From positions 86,713,845 through 86,777,844 of the forward strand of contig NC_087062.1 in assembly GCF_963678635.1 (NCBI RefSeq): a stretch of DNA of 64,000 nt, written 5' to 3'. Shown one piece after another: positions 38,252-48,751 of the stretch. Source of the DNA: Symsagittifera roscoffensis (Eukaryota > Xenacoelomorpha > Acoela > Convolutidae). The number at the start of each line of letters is the position of its first letter. Positions within the stretch are counted from its first letter, which is position 1. Made by a program: the position numbers and the translations under genes. A model generated the notes under the pieces. It had not been told where the DNA came from. It made no database searches and was given only the letters and a program-made list of their open reading frames with translations.

Positions 38252-39318
38252 TTTCTTGCTGGCATCTTCCGCACTTTCCTCTCTGGGATTCTCGAACTCC
38301 CCATGAGTGGTGTCACGTTACTTATCCCTTGTCTGATCACGGTCTGGGAGAGTTGTACTCTGCCCGTATCGTCAATCGTTCCATAGGGTGCAGTCACCCC
38401 GGAACCTGGCGCATTCTTGTTAGCGACCAGTCGTCCAGCTGTCTCTATCAGTTTCCTCACTGTCTGTTCTACGACGGGGTCACCCAAGGTGTCACTAGGA
38501 TCCGGGATTGTTACTCGATTTATCTCTACTGGAGGTCGTGTCTCCGTTGTTTGACTCATTTCTCTAGGCGTCAAGAGCTCCATCGGGGACTGCCCACGAG
38601 GAATATCCCTTGCAGGTATTACTTTCTCCACGGCCGTTGTCAATGCCATCTGCTCCGATCGCTCTTTGTATTCCTGCCTTAAGAGCTCAATCTCTTGCCC
38701 CTGCTTTTTGTTGCAGTCTTCAAACAACTTTCTCCACATGTCCCGATCTTCCTCCATCTGGAGCATGCTTCTGGTCATCTCGTCCAGCTCCTTCTTTGTA
38801 CTTTTCAGCTCATCGTTCATCTCGTCCAGATCTTGCATGGTTTGGTTCGTCTGAACCTTCTGTGCTACTTTCGCCCTTTTTGGTGGCACAGCTGCTCTCA
38901 GTGGTGAACCAGACGAGGTCGCCTCGCTGTTCATCTCCCGATGCATTCTCGTCAGCCCAGGTTTGGGCTTGGAGGGCATTGGCATCTCACCTGGTTGGTA
39001 AGTCCTAGAACTTCCCAATCCAGGCTCATTCGCCAAGTCACTCCCTGAGAGAGCCCCGTTTCTCCACCTCATCACTCTCATATTCGGGCGGTCTAGTACT
39101 CCTCTTTCTCCATATGCTGCCATCAACAGGACTTCCGTGGGGCGGTCCCCACGGTTGTCGTGCCACAAGATGTTGATCAGGGCGGTCAGCAACATGACTA
39201 CCTCTGGGTCCTCCAGAGCGAAGTCTCGATCGATCAGCCGACGATAGATCGCATCTATCATCGGTCCTACATATGCCTCTGCCAGGTCCATCAATTCATC
39301 CAAGTTGAAGTTGTCCAT
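38239..39318 (-). CDS. Element B ORF3, N-terminal helical and coiled-coil segment (359 aa)
   Basis: ATG at 39318, giving MDNFNLDELMDLAEAYVG. It matches A's first two ORF3 pieces in a single frame, so it shows the normal N-terminus of ORF3. Residues ~150-240 are a coiled coil (DEMNDELKSTKKELDEMTRS). The frame ends 13 nt into the next one, at the point where A continues uninterrupted into its SGNH domain, so the stop is probably an indel. No signal peptide is present, so the protein is unlikely to be a secreted or membrane envelope protein. Confidence 0.78.
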   Translation of the reverse strand: MDNFNLDELMDLAEAYVGPMIDAIYRRLIDRDFALEDPEVVMLLTALINILWHDNRGDRPTEVLLMAAYGERGVLDRPNMRVMRWRNGALSGSDLANEPGLGSSRTYQPGEMPMPSKPKPGLTRMHREMNSEATSSGSPLRAAVPPKRAKVAQKVQTNQTMQDLDEMNDELKSTKKELDEMTRSMLQMEEDRDMWRKLFEDCNKKQGQEIELLRQEYKERSEQMALTTAVEKVIPARDIPRGQSPMELLTPREMSQTTETRPPVEINRVTIPDPSDTLGDPVVEQTVRKLIETAGRLVANKNAPGSGVTAPYGTIDDTGRVQLSQTVIRQGISNVTPLMGSSRIPERKVRKMPARKCLV

Positions 39319-39721
39319 TCTATTCTTTCAAGTTTGATTTGATTCGATTCGATATTTGACTCAAGTGAGCTATTAAATGATCAATCAAGATCTAGAAAAG
39401 AAGTCACAAATATCACACTTGTCTGTTTTACCCTAACATATATCGTTAAAATTTGCTTAAAAACAGTTCAGATAAAAAGATATTTATCCTAAAATTTATT
39501 AAAATCAAATGGTTTCGAAAATTTTGGAATTCGACCTAAGATTGGACAGTCCAAACTCTGGATCTATTCCCAAGATTGTCATTTAGTTGTTCATGGTCAC
39601 TAACCCCTACTTACCCATGATCTTAATAACCTAACACATAACATAACATAACATAACATAACACACATATCACATTTTACATACAACTTAGTCTTTGGCC
39701 TAACGCTCTCTCACACATCAC
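39319..39721 (-). other. Element B pol-ORF3 spacer with a CATAA microsatellite
   Basis: This 403-bp AT-rich gap corresponds to A's 500-bp gap. Five to six copies of a 5-bp ACATA unit lie at about 39637-39665. No ORF is present. Confidence 0.65.
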
Positions 39722-41161
39722 TCAGCCTATACTTAAGTAATATTTCTTATGTAGATATACTTGTATGTTCGTATCAGAGAATATCACGTGTACAAGCGCG
39801 TACAATTCCCGAGGATGCAGTCTCCCTCTGTTTGGATCGTACACTGGAAGCGAGAGCTCCTTCACGTCCATTTCGACAAGGAAGTCCCTCAGCCTCGTCA
39901 AAGACAAGACTAGGTTCTCTGGGTCCACGTGCTGCTTCTCCGTCGCCCTCGTTACCAAGAAGCACAAGTATTTTCCCGGTATCTGCGACGCCGCCGGAGG
40001 TAAGGCTGCTACGCCCCCTATCCCTGGTCTTTGCTTCCAAAGGAATTCCACGTTTTTGTATTCTCTCTTAAAATCTGCCGCTAACGCTGTCCTAAAACTC
40101 ATGTCTGCTGTGATTGCTATCGCACATGTTCTGTTTGTGAGTATGAAATCACTGTCTATTAGTATTATGTTACTTGAATATTCATTTGGTAAGTTAAGAT
40201 ATGACTCAACTACCCTGCCTAAGTCAGGTTTCTTAGGTTCTGCGCCTGTCTCTGCTTCTAAGTCTCCTGTTTCTCTCGCTATTCTCAATTTTTTTATTAT
40301 CAAGTTTTCAGTGTGGGTAAGTCCTACCCCCACTCCCCGGACAAAAATATCCATCGACGTCCCCGTCGATCGCATACCGGGTATCAAGTCGAGGTTAGAA
40401 GCTGGAATGAGTAGTCGTCCTTCCTGGGCAGCCCAGGAAGGATCATCTCGTTCGGTCTTGATGTATTTCATGCTTTCACGATCTACGTCTTGAATTGTGA
40501 CGCTGTCCTCCTCTGGATCCGAGGTCGTTTCATTCAGCCACTCTAAGACACGCAGGTTCGTCAAGTCTTGTTCATATGACTGCTGTTGCTCGTCGTCGAA
40601 TTCTACCTCGGGTTTCGACCAGTCGTCAACCCACTCATCGTCGTGATCATCGCCTATGTCAATGTCTTGTGACACAGTTATTTCCTCTAGACCCACTACT
40701 TCCTCCACTATCTTCTTTAGATCTATCCTATCCACTACAAAGTCGTCACCGTAAGGATTGTATTTCTTTCTTGGTCTCATCCCGTCCTTCTGACGAGTCT
40801 GTATGGTGAACGGAAGATCCGGTTCCAATTTCTTGGGAACCTCTATCTGTTCGGGATCCTGCCAATCTTCCTCTGCGTAGGGTAAGGTTTCATCAACCGC
40901 TTCGATCTGTTCGTTTGGATCCAGGTCCAGCGGTGTATCCGTACCTTCCTCTACGACTTCGTTTCCATCGTTCTTCTCCCTGGTGCCTTTTTCATTGACC
41001 TCACAAGCAGGATCCATCATCAGATAATCCCCTTCTTCCATGTCTGCAGGTATACACCAGTCTTCTGTCGATGGATTGTGTGGCTTTATATTCTCGTAGT
41101 GTGCGGCTCGGCCAGTACTCAGTCTATAAAAGCGTCCCTCCTGATGCACCTCTGTAATCAT
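39722..41161 (-). pseudogene. pol: Element B pol C-terminus: end of GPF/Y-like module and macro-like domain
   Basis: The frame resumes at the methionine corresponding to FMITEV of A's integrase C-terminal module (GRFYRLSTGRAAHYEN). An acidic linker follows, then the nearly invariant IFVRGVGVGLTHTE segment, and finally ~145 residues resembling a TARG1/ALC1-type macro domain (CAIAITADMSF, GKYLCFLVTRA, ELSLPVYDPNRGRL, NIQVYLHKKYYLSIG). Identity to A is high in the macro-like part and low in the linker, as expected for a folded domain under selection. The upstream junction at 41170-41182 has a TAG and a one-base loss in an A6/T6 run. Confidence 0.85.
40311..40370 (-). promoter_or_regulatory. 60-nt near-invariant block with internal polypurine-tract motif (element B)
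   Basis: It is identical to 18745-18804 of element A except for two adjacent bases. It carries GTCCGGGGAGTGGGGG and the hairpin ATCGACG / CGTCGAT on the minus strand. Confidence 0.75.
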
Positions 41162-43938
41162 GAAGGGTCCCCTCTATTTTTTAGGAGCTTTTTTGTCCCT
41201 TTCGGTGGTATAACGTTCTGGAATACCCATACGTAGTCTCCCACCGAGTAAGCCTTTGCACCAGCTGCTTTCTTGTCGAATTTTTTCCTCTGCCTTGCCT
41301 GTGCCTGCTGAGTGTTTCGTCTACACAAATCGTTCAGCTCCTGTTGGCGTCTGATCACATCCCTCACGTAGACCTGTGGGGACGTTTTCTTTCCCTCATA
41401 CTCTGGGTAGAAGAAGGTTAAGGGTAAAGACTTTTCGTGTCCAGTTAGCATCATATGTGGACTGACTCCAGTGGTGGAGTGTTGCGTGCTATTATATGCT
41501 CCCATCACCTGTGGAAGGTATCTGTCCCAATCGGTCATGTACCTGGAACAATATACTCTCAGCATCGACACTAACGTCCTGTTCTGTCTTTCTACTAAGC
41601 CATTCGTCTGAGGGTGGTATGTCGTGGAGTGAGCCTGAGCGACCTGTGAGCGTCTCATAAGCTCTTTCGTAAGCTCTCCTACGAAAGCTGTTCCATTATC
41701 CGATTGAAACGTCATCGGACAACCATGTCTTGCTATCCACGTATTGATCAGGTGGTCGCATGTCTCTTCCGCCGAGGCAGTTATGCAGGGCACGGCCTCT
41801 GCAAACTTCGTGAAATGATCTATCATGACCAGCACCTGATAATAACCATTGTCTGTCATGCATATCTTTTGGTGATCTATCTGCACCACCTCGTTGAATT
41901 CAGACGACTCGATCGATTGTAAAGGAAATCGCAACTTCCTTGGATCCTTGACCTGTTGGCATGACAGACATGTTGTTACCCATTTCTCGCATGCCTTTTT
42001 CATCCCAGGCCACTCAAAGCGCTTCAGGATCCTCTGATATACTTTGTCGATCCCCTGATGGCCCATCTGATCATGTGACCTGAATAACAGTTCTGTCTGA
42101 TAGAGTTGCGGTAACACTATCGCGTTATACTTGTATAAGACTCTGTCTTCTTCTCTTCTCTTACAAGCCACAATCCCGTCTTTGTTCAAAAATAACCTCC
42201 CTTCCTTCTGCATGAAGTATTGTCTCAGGATGCGATAACTATCCTCCTCGAGGTCCCCTTTATCCGGAGAACCATTCTCGATCCACCTTTTCAGGTTGCT
42301 TGTCATGCGATCATTTCTCTGCGCTCTTAGAAGGTCCGAGAGTCTGTATCTCGCCTTCAAGTATGTCTTCATGACCCTCATCTGACTATTCAGCTCGTTG
42401 GGCTGATGTGTGTCTTCTTCCATCTTAACGCACCAAATCTTCGCCAACGGTTGTGTTTCTTGTTCAAACGGCTGAAGATCAGTCCTGACTACCTCTTTCT
42501 GCGGCAACAGGCTTATCGAACGTTTCGATACCGCTATCGTCTCTAAGTCATCCGCTGCGTTGTCAAAGACTCTTTCGCTTGGTATTAGGTAGCGATCACT
42601 GTCAGGATCCCGATACACCTCTCTGTCCAGGTCCCTTGCCCGAGTTTCCACTAGTAGCGTGTGTATCGCTAGTTCTGACAGTTCTGATTCCGTACTCGAG
42701 TTCCTGTCTGAATAGGTGTCCATTCCTGAGTTTCGGGAATCATCATCCGTCGAAGAGGTTGTGCTGGAGACTGCACTCTCCTCCAGATCATGTCTGTGCC
42801 TTCTTCGCATCCATCTGAACTCCCCTGACAAAACCTTGTTCTCTAGGTCCTGTTTCTCATCAGGAATTTTCTCGTCTATCTCAGACTCCCCGGACAAATT
42901 TTCTTGTCCCGGGTGTTGATCTTGTGATCGCTGGTTTTTTTCATCATTCGTCTCCCCGGACAAATAGTCTTGCAGCCGATTTTGTTCTACCTTTTTACCT
43001 TCCTTATCCTGGTCCACGAAGGTGACGGTTTTCTTTCGCTTGCTGCTCCCCTGTTCTTTCTGTCCGTAAGAAGTACTGGTTGAAATCTCTTGGGGTATTG
43101 AGGATACTAGTTGCTGAACTATCGTCCTACAATCCCTCTCGTTCTCTTCGTGCTGTAGTCTGGACGGCATGATCTTCACCTTCTCACTAACTGTTAGCGA
43201 TGCCACTGCTGCTGTCCACTCGGGGTCATCTCTGGTCACTTCTCTTTCTAACAATCCACCCAGCATCCGCATCACTTGCGGTGTGACTTGCACCGTTTTA
43301 TCCAATAATGCAATGGGACGGAGAACTGTTCTTCCGTTCCATTCTTGCTCTTGATGCAAGATTCCTGAGATGGCCACCACCGATGCGTCTGTGTCGAGAA
43401 CATACATGCCCTTTTCTGTAGGCATGCCCAGCACTGGCGCTTCGCACAGTTCCCGCTTTATGTTCTCGAAAGCAACCTGTGCCTCATCGCTCCATTCGAA
43501 CTTTTTCCCTTTGTTGCGCATCAGCTTCTGCATCGGGTACACCTTGTCCGCATATCCTTTTATGAATTCTCGGTAGTAATTGGCAAACCCTAAGAAGCTC
43601 AGGAGCTGTGTGTCCGTTCTGGGGGCTTTCCATGTCAACACTGCTTCCACTGCTTCCGGGTCCGGCCTCACACCATGCCTATCCACCATTCTACCTAGGT
43701 ACTTAATCGAGTCCCTAAGGATTTCACATTTCGATGGTTTGCACTTTAATCCTGCTCTTTTCATGCATCCAAAGACCTCATCGAGCCTATCAATGTGGTC
43801 TTCCAGGGTTGGTGTCGCTATGACTACGTCATCCACGTAACACATCACGAGATTCCCGTACTTCTTGGTCACCCTCGTCAAAGCCTGAGCCATCAGTCTT
43901 TGAAAAGTGGCCGTTGCATTGCACAAGCCGAAGGGCAT
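41158..43938 (-). pseudogene. pol: Element B pol: RT C-terminal half, deleted RNase H, integrase
   Basis: It starts at MPFGLCNATATFQRLM and contains the RT box CYVDDVV. RNase H begins (VLDTDASVVAISG) but breaks off at about 43308, where RPIA is followed directly by a region that in A lies ~190 residues downstream. The later RNase H residues are gone. The tail contains three LSGE tetrapeptides. Integrase then follows: HDQMGHQGIDK, CLSCQQVK, QIDHQKIC, FQSDNGTAFVG and LVERQNRT. The frame fails at KKLLK near 41182 through a one-base loss and a TAG in place of the conserved tryptophan codon. Integrase itself looks complete. Confidence 0.9.
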
Positions 43939-43944
43939 CCTCTT

Positions 43945-44196
43945 CTACTGGTACAATCCCAATTCGCACGCGAATCCGGTTTTCTCTCTGTCCTTCTTCC
44001 GCAGAGGGACCTGCCAGAAGGCAGAACCTAAGTCCAATGTGGTGAAGAACTTGGCATCACCAAGCTTAGATAGGCCCTCGTCTATTCGCGGTATCGGGTA
44101 CGCATCTTTTATTGTTACCGCGTTCAAGTAACGAAAGTCGCACCAAAATCTAAGCTGCCCCCTTTCTTTTTCGCCATTACTACTCCGCAAGCCCAT
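43945..44196 (-). pseudogene. pol: Element B pol: RT fingers/palm piece between two breaks
   Basis: This short piece has RYLNAVTIKDAYPIPRIDEG and TLDLGSAFWQVPL, the RT segment with the first catalytic aspartate. Upstream, a C5 run (44158-44162) is one base short relative to A's frame. Downstream, a TAG at 43945-43947 replaces the conserved tryptophan codon before KRMPFGL. Confidence 0.9.
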
Positions 44197-47100
44197 GGCG
44201 ATTTCGAGGGTTCTATCATGTCGTATTCAAGCAACATTTCTATTTCCGCTCGGCACGCTTCCGATTTGTGTGGCGTCATTCGTCTTGCGCCTTCCCTATG
44301 GGGAACGGCGCCCTCTTCTAGTTCGATTTTGTGTTCGACGAAATTACTGCAACCGATATCCGCCTTATGTTTTGAAAATACATCTGCGTTCCGATTTAGG
44401 AGGTCCCGTAATTTTTTGAAATCTCCCTCACCTATTTTCCCTTTTAAATGTTCTATCTCTGGCAAAACCGGTTTGTCAGATTCTAGTTCATATGACGAGG
44501 GGCGTTCCGGAAAATTCGAGCAGCTTGATAAGCCGTCGTCCGTTTCGGATTTCATTGAAAACAATTTTTGAATAGATTTTAATTCATTAATCCTCTTTAA
44601 AATTTTATCTTTATTGGCGTGATAAGGACAGTCTTTCACACTATATTTCTTCAAGTTTTGTGTCTCCTCATAGTCGGTCCTCATCGGCAAAGCGTAGCCA
44701 AGCTTCTTTCCACGCTGGATTGAAACCGTGGTGTCCAGTGTGTTCAACAACACACTGACACACAGTCCGTTTCGCGTTACCGAGAAGCTCCGGCCTAAAA
44801 TCACCGAACTCTGACTATTTGGATTCGGTACTAAGCAAACCTGTTTACTATCACTTAACGAATTCAAATTTCTCATTCTAAAAATTGCTACCACAGCTTG
44901 TCCTGGTTGTAATTTTACTTTTCTATCCAAAAAAATTGGTACCTTGTCTTCGTCTGTTATTATCCTATTAATTGGTCTCTTAACATACTTCCGGTCCGGG
45001 TTTCTAATCCGTATCAGACCGTTGTTCAAGTCAATCATCACGTCAAAATTCCTGACAAAATCTCTGCCCAAGATGAATTGGTCGGCGTCGTCCAGATTCT
45101 CTACCACCAGGAAGCTCATCCAAAGATCCCGTCCTCCCATGTGGAGGACCGTTATTGGTGTTCTTCCGGCCACGTAGATAGCTCCTCGATTGGCGGCGGC
45201 CAGTCGGAGATTCGTTGGAATTAGATCTTCCAGCGTGAAGCCCATTCTTTCCCAAGTTTTTATCGGCATCACACTCACTACCGCTCCTGTGTCCAGAAGC
45301 CCTGTGACTCCGATTTTTGTTCCGTTGGTGTCGAGCAGATGTGCGGTCACATCTGCTTCATACCCAATGTGTACTGCGTCTTGTTCCATCATGGCGTCAT
45401 GGCCTATCCTGCGGACTTTGAGTTCCTCTTCTCCCAAATAGATCTTCCCCATTTGGTCACCATCTGTTGTTACATAAATCCTGGTGTAAATACTGATTCC
45501 ATCCACATTCAGCATTACTTGATACGGCCCATAGACCTCTAGGTAGCGTCCATGAAGTTTCTTCATGCGAGGGCCACCCGTCGTTAGTAGTGCTCGCACA
45601 GCTCTCGACTCGGTGCGTGGCTCCACCTGCCTCAGATAATCTGCATATGTGTCCAAATGCATCAAAGTGAACTCGGATGGTTCACTCAGATTTCTGATCA
45701 CCTGATGTCCAGCCACTGAGATTATCGATTGAATCTTGCTTCCTTGCGGCACCATGCCGAACCTCTGACCGGAGATCACATTAAGCTTCATGCTCAAACT
45801 GCTTGGTGCTTTAGTTTCCTCGAACTCCGTTGCTTCGAAGGTATTCAGTTGCTCCTGAAGTTTTTCATTCTCCAGTTCAAGTTTTACTTTCTGTTCGATC
45901 TCTTTCGTCACTAGTTCCTGCTGCACTCTATTTAGAGCATCCCTCGCGTCTGCCTTATAATCGACCTTGAAGTCGTGAGCCGCAGTTGCTGGTTCCGGCT
46001 CACGTGTCTCCTCTATTACCGCTTGCATTTTCTTTGCCGCCAGCTCTTGAGGTTTATCCTTTCTGCGTGCCTCTGCTTCACTCAAAAGTCGAGCCTTGCT
46101 GGCTTTTACTCCTGACAAAGCTTCTTCATGTCTTGGATGCTTAATGTCTACCACTGCATCCCAGAATTGCGGACAATCTGATTTAAAATGACCTTCCAAG
46201 TTGCAAAAGAAACACCTCGGGCCGAATTTCGCAATTACTCCTCTCATGAAATCCTCATGGTCCAAATCTGACGCATCTTCGTCCTCGAGGCTAAAGCCTA
46301 TTGCTTTCATGCCTTGTTTGTAAGCTGGGCATGCTGACACATGATGGTCCGTTGAACTGCAATTAGCACAAGAGCGTCTCTTGTCCATATCATCCCTCGG
46401 TTTGTACCAATTGTTCCCTTGGTTTGCTGGTCCGTTGTTAAAATTGCCATAATTGTTCTTGTAATATCTAGATCTCGAAGGAGGTTTCAACAAAAGATAC
46501 TCTTTTGATTTGAGCCTCAACTCCTCCGGTTTTGGCGCATTGGTTGATAGTGGTGTGTAATGCGTTGCTAGCATCGTACGAAGTTCATCATTCTTCGCAC
46601 CATCGATAAATTTCGAGGCTACGGCCAAGTTCATCCTTGGGTTTGACTCGTCCGGTTGGCTGCGTCTCCTCAGCATTTCCAAATCATCGAGAAACTTGTC
46701 TATCGTTTCATCTTCTCGTTGCCTCCGTTTCTCGAAGCGCATCATCGCCTGGTGCCCCTGCACCACTGATCCGAAACGGTTTAACAAGATTTCGAAGATT
46801 TTCCCAGCAGTGTCACGTTGATATTGCTTCTTGGCCATGACACAGTTCAGGGCTGTCCCTTCTAAGTTGCTGGTGAGCGCGCTGCATTCTTGTCTCTCCG
46901 ACAAGTCCTCTTCCTCGAAATGCAGCTTCATTACCTCTATCCAGGTATCAATACAGTCATCAGATTCGTCTTTGTAGCATCTTGGTTTCTTAAAGACTCT
47001 TCTGGACTTCTCACTGCGTTCATTGGTTCTTGATAACCTTGTCAGGAATGTCTCCAAAGACCTGTTTAGGGGTTCAAATGCTGTGGCCATTGCCGTAGCA

Positions 47101-48545
47101 TCCCTTGAGTGTCCTGTTTGAGTGTCCTCACACCTCGTCGAAGGCTCTGTATGAGGTGCATCCCTGCAATCCGAATCGCCGTGAGTGTTTCTCTCTTGAC
47201 CTACATGACTCCTCCTCGGGCTTGCATGCCCCCTGTTGCCGGAATCACTTCTCCCAGTCGCATGTGTGCCTTGCGTTGGTCGTTCGTTAGAGGTCTGTCT
47301 GTTCCCCGTTGAACTTGCTCTACTGTTCGGGCCCCATGCTCCATTACCCCTTGTGGCATAGCCTGATGAACTGCCCCTGCCTCTAGTGGATCCATACGTC
47401 GTCCTCTTTTGATGGTCATTGAAGTTCACCCTCGGTTCCCTGCTGGGACCTCCCGAGTTCGGTTCTCCTTCTTTTGGTCCACTCTTGCTGCTTAGTAGCC
47501 CGTCCAACCTATCCATGATAGCCTGAGTTCGCCGCTCCATCATGGCGTCTATCTTTGTGTCAAGAGTCCCAAGAGACTGCTCTTGCTGAATTCTTAACCT
47601 CTCCATGTCGTCTCTTAAGCGTAACTCTCGCTGTTCCGCCTCTCTGGTCATTCGCGACAAGTTCTTCGCCATATGCTGGTCCGTTCTTTCTTTCAAGCGT
47701 TTTTCGCTCCTGCCAACTTCCTGTCTATTGCGGTTTATTTCTTCCCGCAGACTTTCTCTTTCAATGTGAACTGCTCTTTCTAGTTCACTCATCCTTATTG
47801 ACATCTGCTCGTTTTGTTCTCCTAAACTGTCCACTATGTTGTTTAAAGCTTCATCTAGTGCCGCCCCGTTATCCACTAGTGGCGTCACTAGTGGCGGTGT
47901 AACCCTGTCGGTCCCAGGTAGCTTCGTGCTGGTCGAGATCCGGGCCTTGACTCTCTTTCTCGACGACTTCTCATTATCTATTTCAGGATCCACTAACGCG
48001 TTGCCTAGCCCTCTGGTTCTACTCTCTCCAGTCTGTGGCTCTGAACTTGTCATAATCGCGAAGTCTTTTGACTGGCCCGGTGTGTTTGCCTCTTTGCTTA
48101 TCGTTGTCACTACACCAAATTTGTCCATGGTTCCAGTCTCTCTTCCGACGTATGCCTCGTTCTCCTGGATCGAACTATTGAGGCTGACTTGAGATCCAAA
48201 GTCCCCTGGTCCCTCTTCATCCTCTTCCTCCTGGGATTCACCGTCGTTTCCTGCTCCTCCTCCCATGCTGAATGGAAAGATGTTTCCGAAGGTGTTCTTC
48301 ATTCTTTCTGAGAATGATGATGACGTTGTTTGTTTCCCAGTTCCGCCTGCCATCATAGTGTTGTCTGTCGGAGATCTTCTAGTTGCCGTTACTTCAGTTG
48401 AGATGTCGGACAGTTCCGACATCTCCTCTCGATCCAATGTCCCGGTGGAAGTGGCAAAATCATGGCCTTGTTCTACCGGAGTAGATTCACTCGCCAGCCT
48501 TCTGCCTCTCCCTTCCAGTCCATTTACTTCCTGGTTGTCGTTCAT
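44124..48545 (-). pseudogene. gag-pol: Element B Gag-protease-RT N-terminus (single frame)
   Basis: The first in-frame ATG is at 48545. In this copy Gag and Pol are fused. Order: charged N-terminus, coiled coil (~250-350, with many RE/RQ residues), Gly/Ser/Arg-rich stretch, capsid-like region (FKKPRCYKDESDDCIDTWIE, NRFGSVVQGHQAMMRF), and CCHC knuckles (CANCSSTDHHVSAC, CFFCNLEGHFKSDC). Next come the aspartic protease (LLDTGAVVSVMP) and the start of RT. The frame is lost at 44158-44162. Residues 5' of 48545 are in another frame (48546-48751). The fusion shows that the gag/pol frame change in A is not a fixed feature of the family. Confidence 0.93.
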
Positions 48546-48751
48546 GGTATGGTCCGTGTTGACCTCCACTTCTAACAGTTCTTTTCGCTCTTCTGAGGTC
48601 TTCTGACTCCTGAAACCGTCTCCTCTTTATCGGACCGGGATCGCTTGATCCAATCCACAAAAGGATCGGTCATCGTTTTTCTTTGCTTTGAAGGTATGAA
48701 TTTCCTAGAGCTATTACATCGTTTTGGTATCCTTGACTTGTCTAGACTCAT
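48546..48751 (-). pseudogene. gag: Element B Gag N-terminal piece in another frame
   Basis: An ATG at 48751 opens a frame starting MSLDKSRIPKRCNSSRK that resembles the start of A's Gag (MRRSRVPVLEKRSSGS). It closes near 48575 while the main Gag frame is already open, so a small frame change probably lies at about 48575-48610. Confidence 0.55.
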
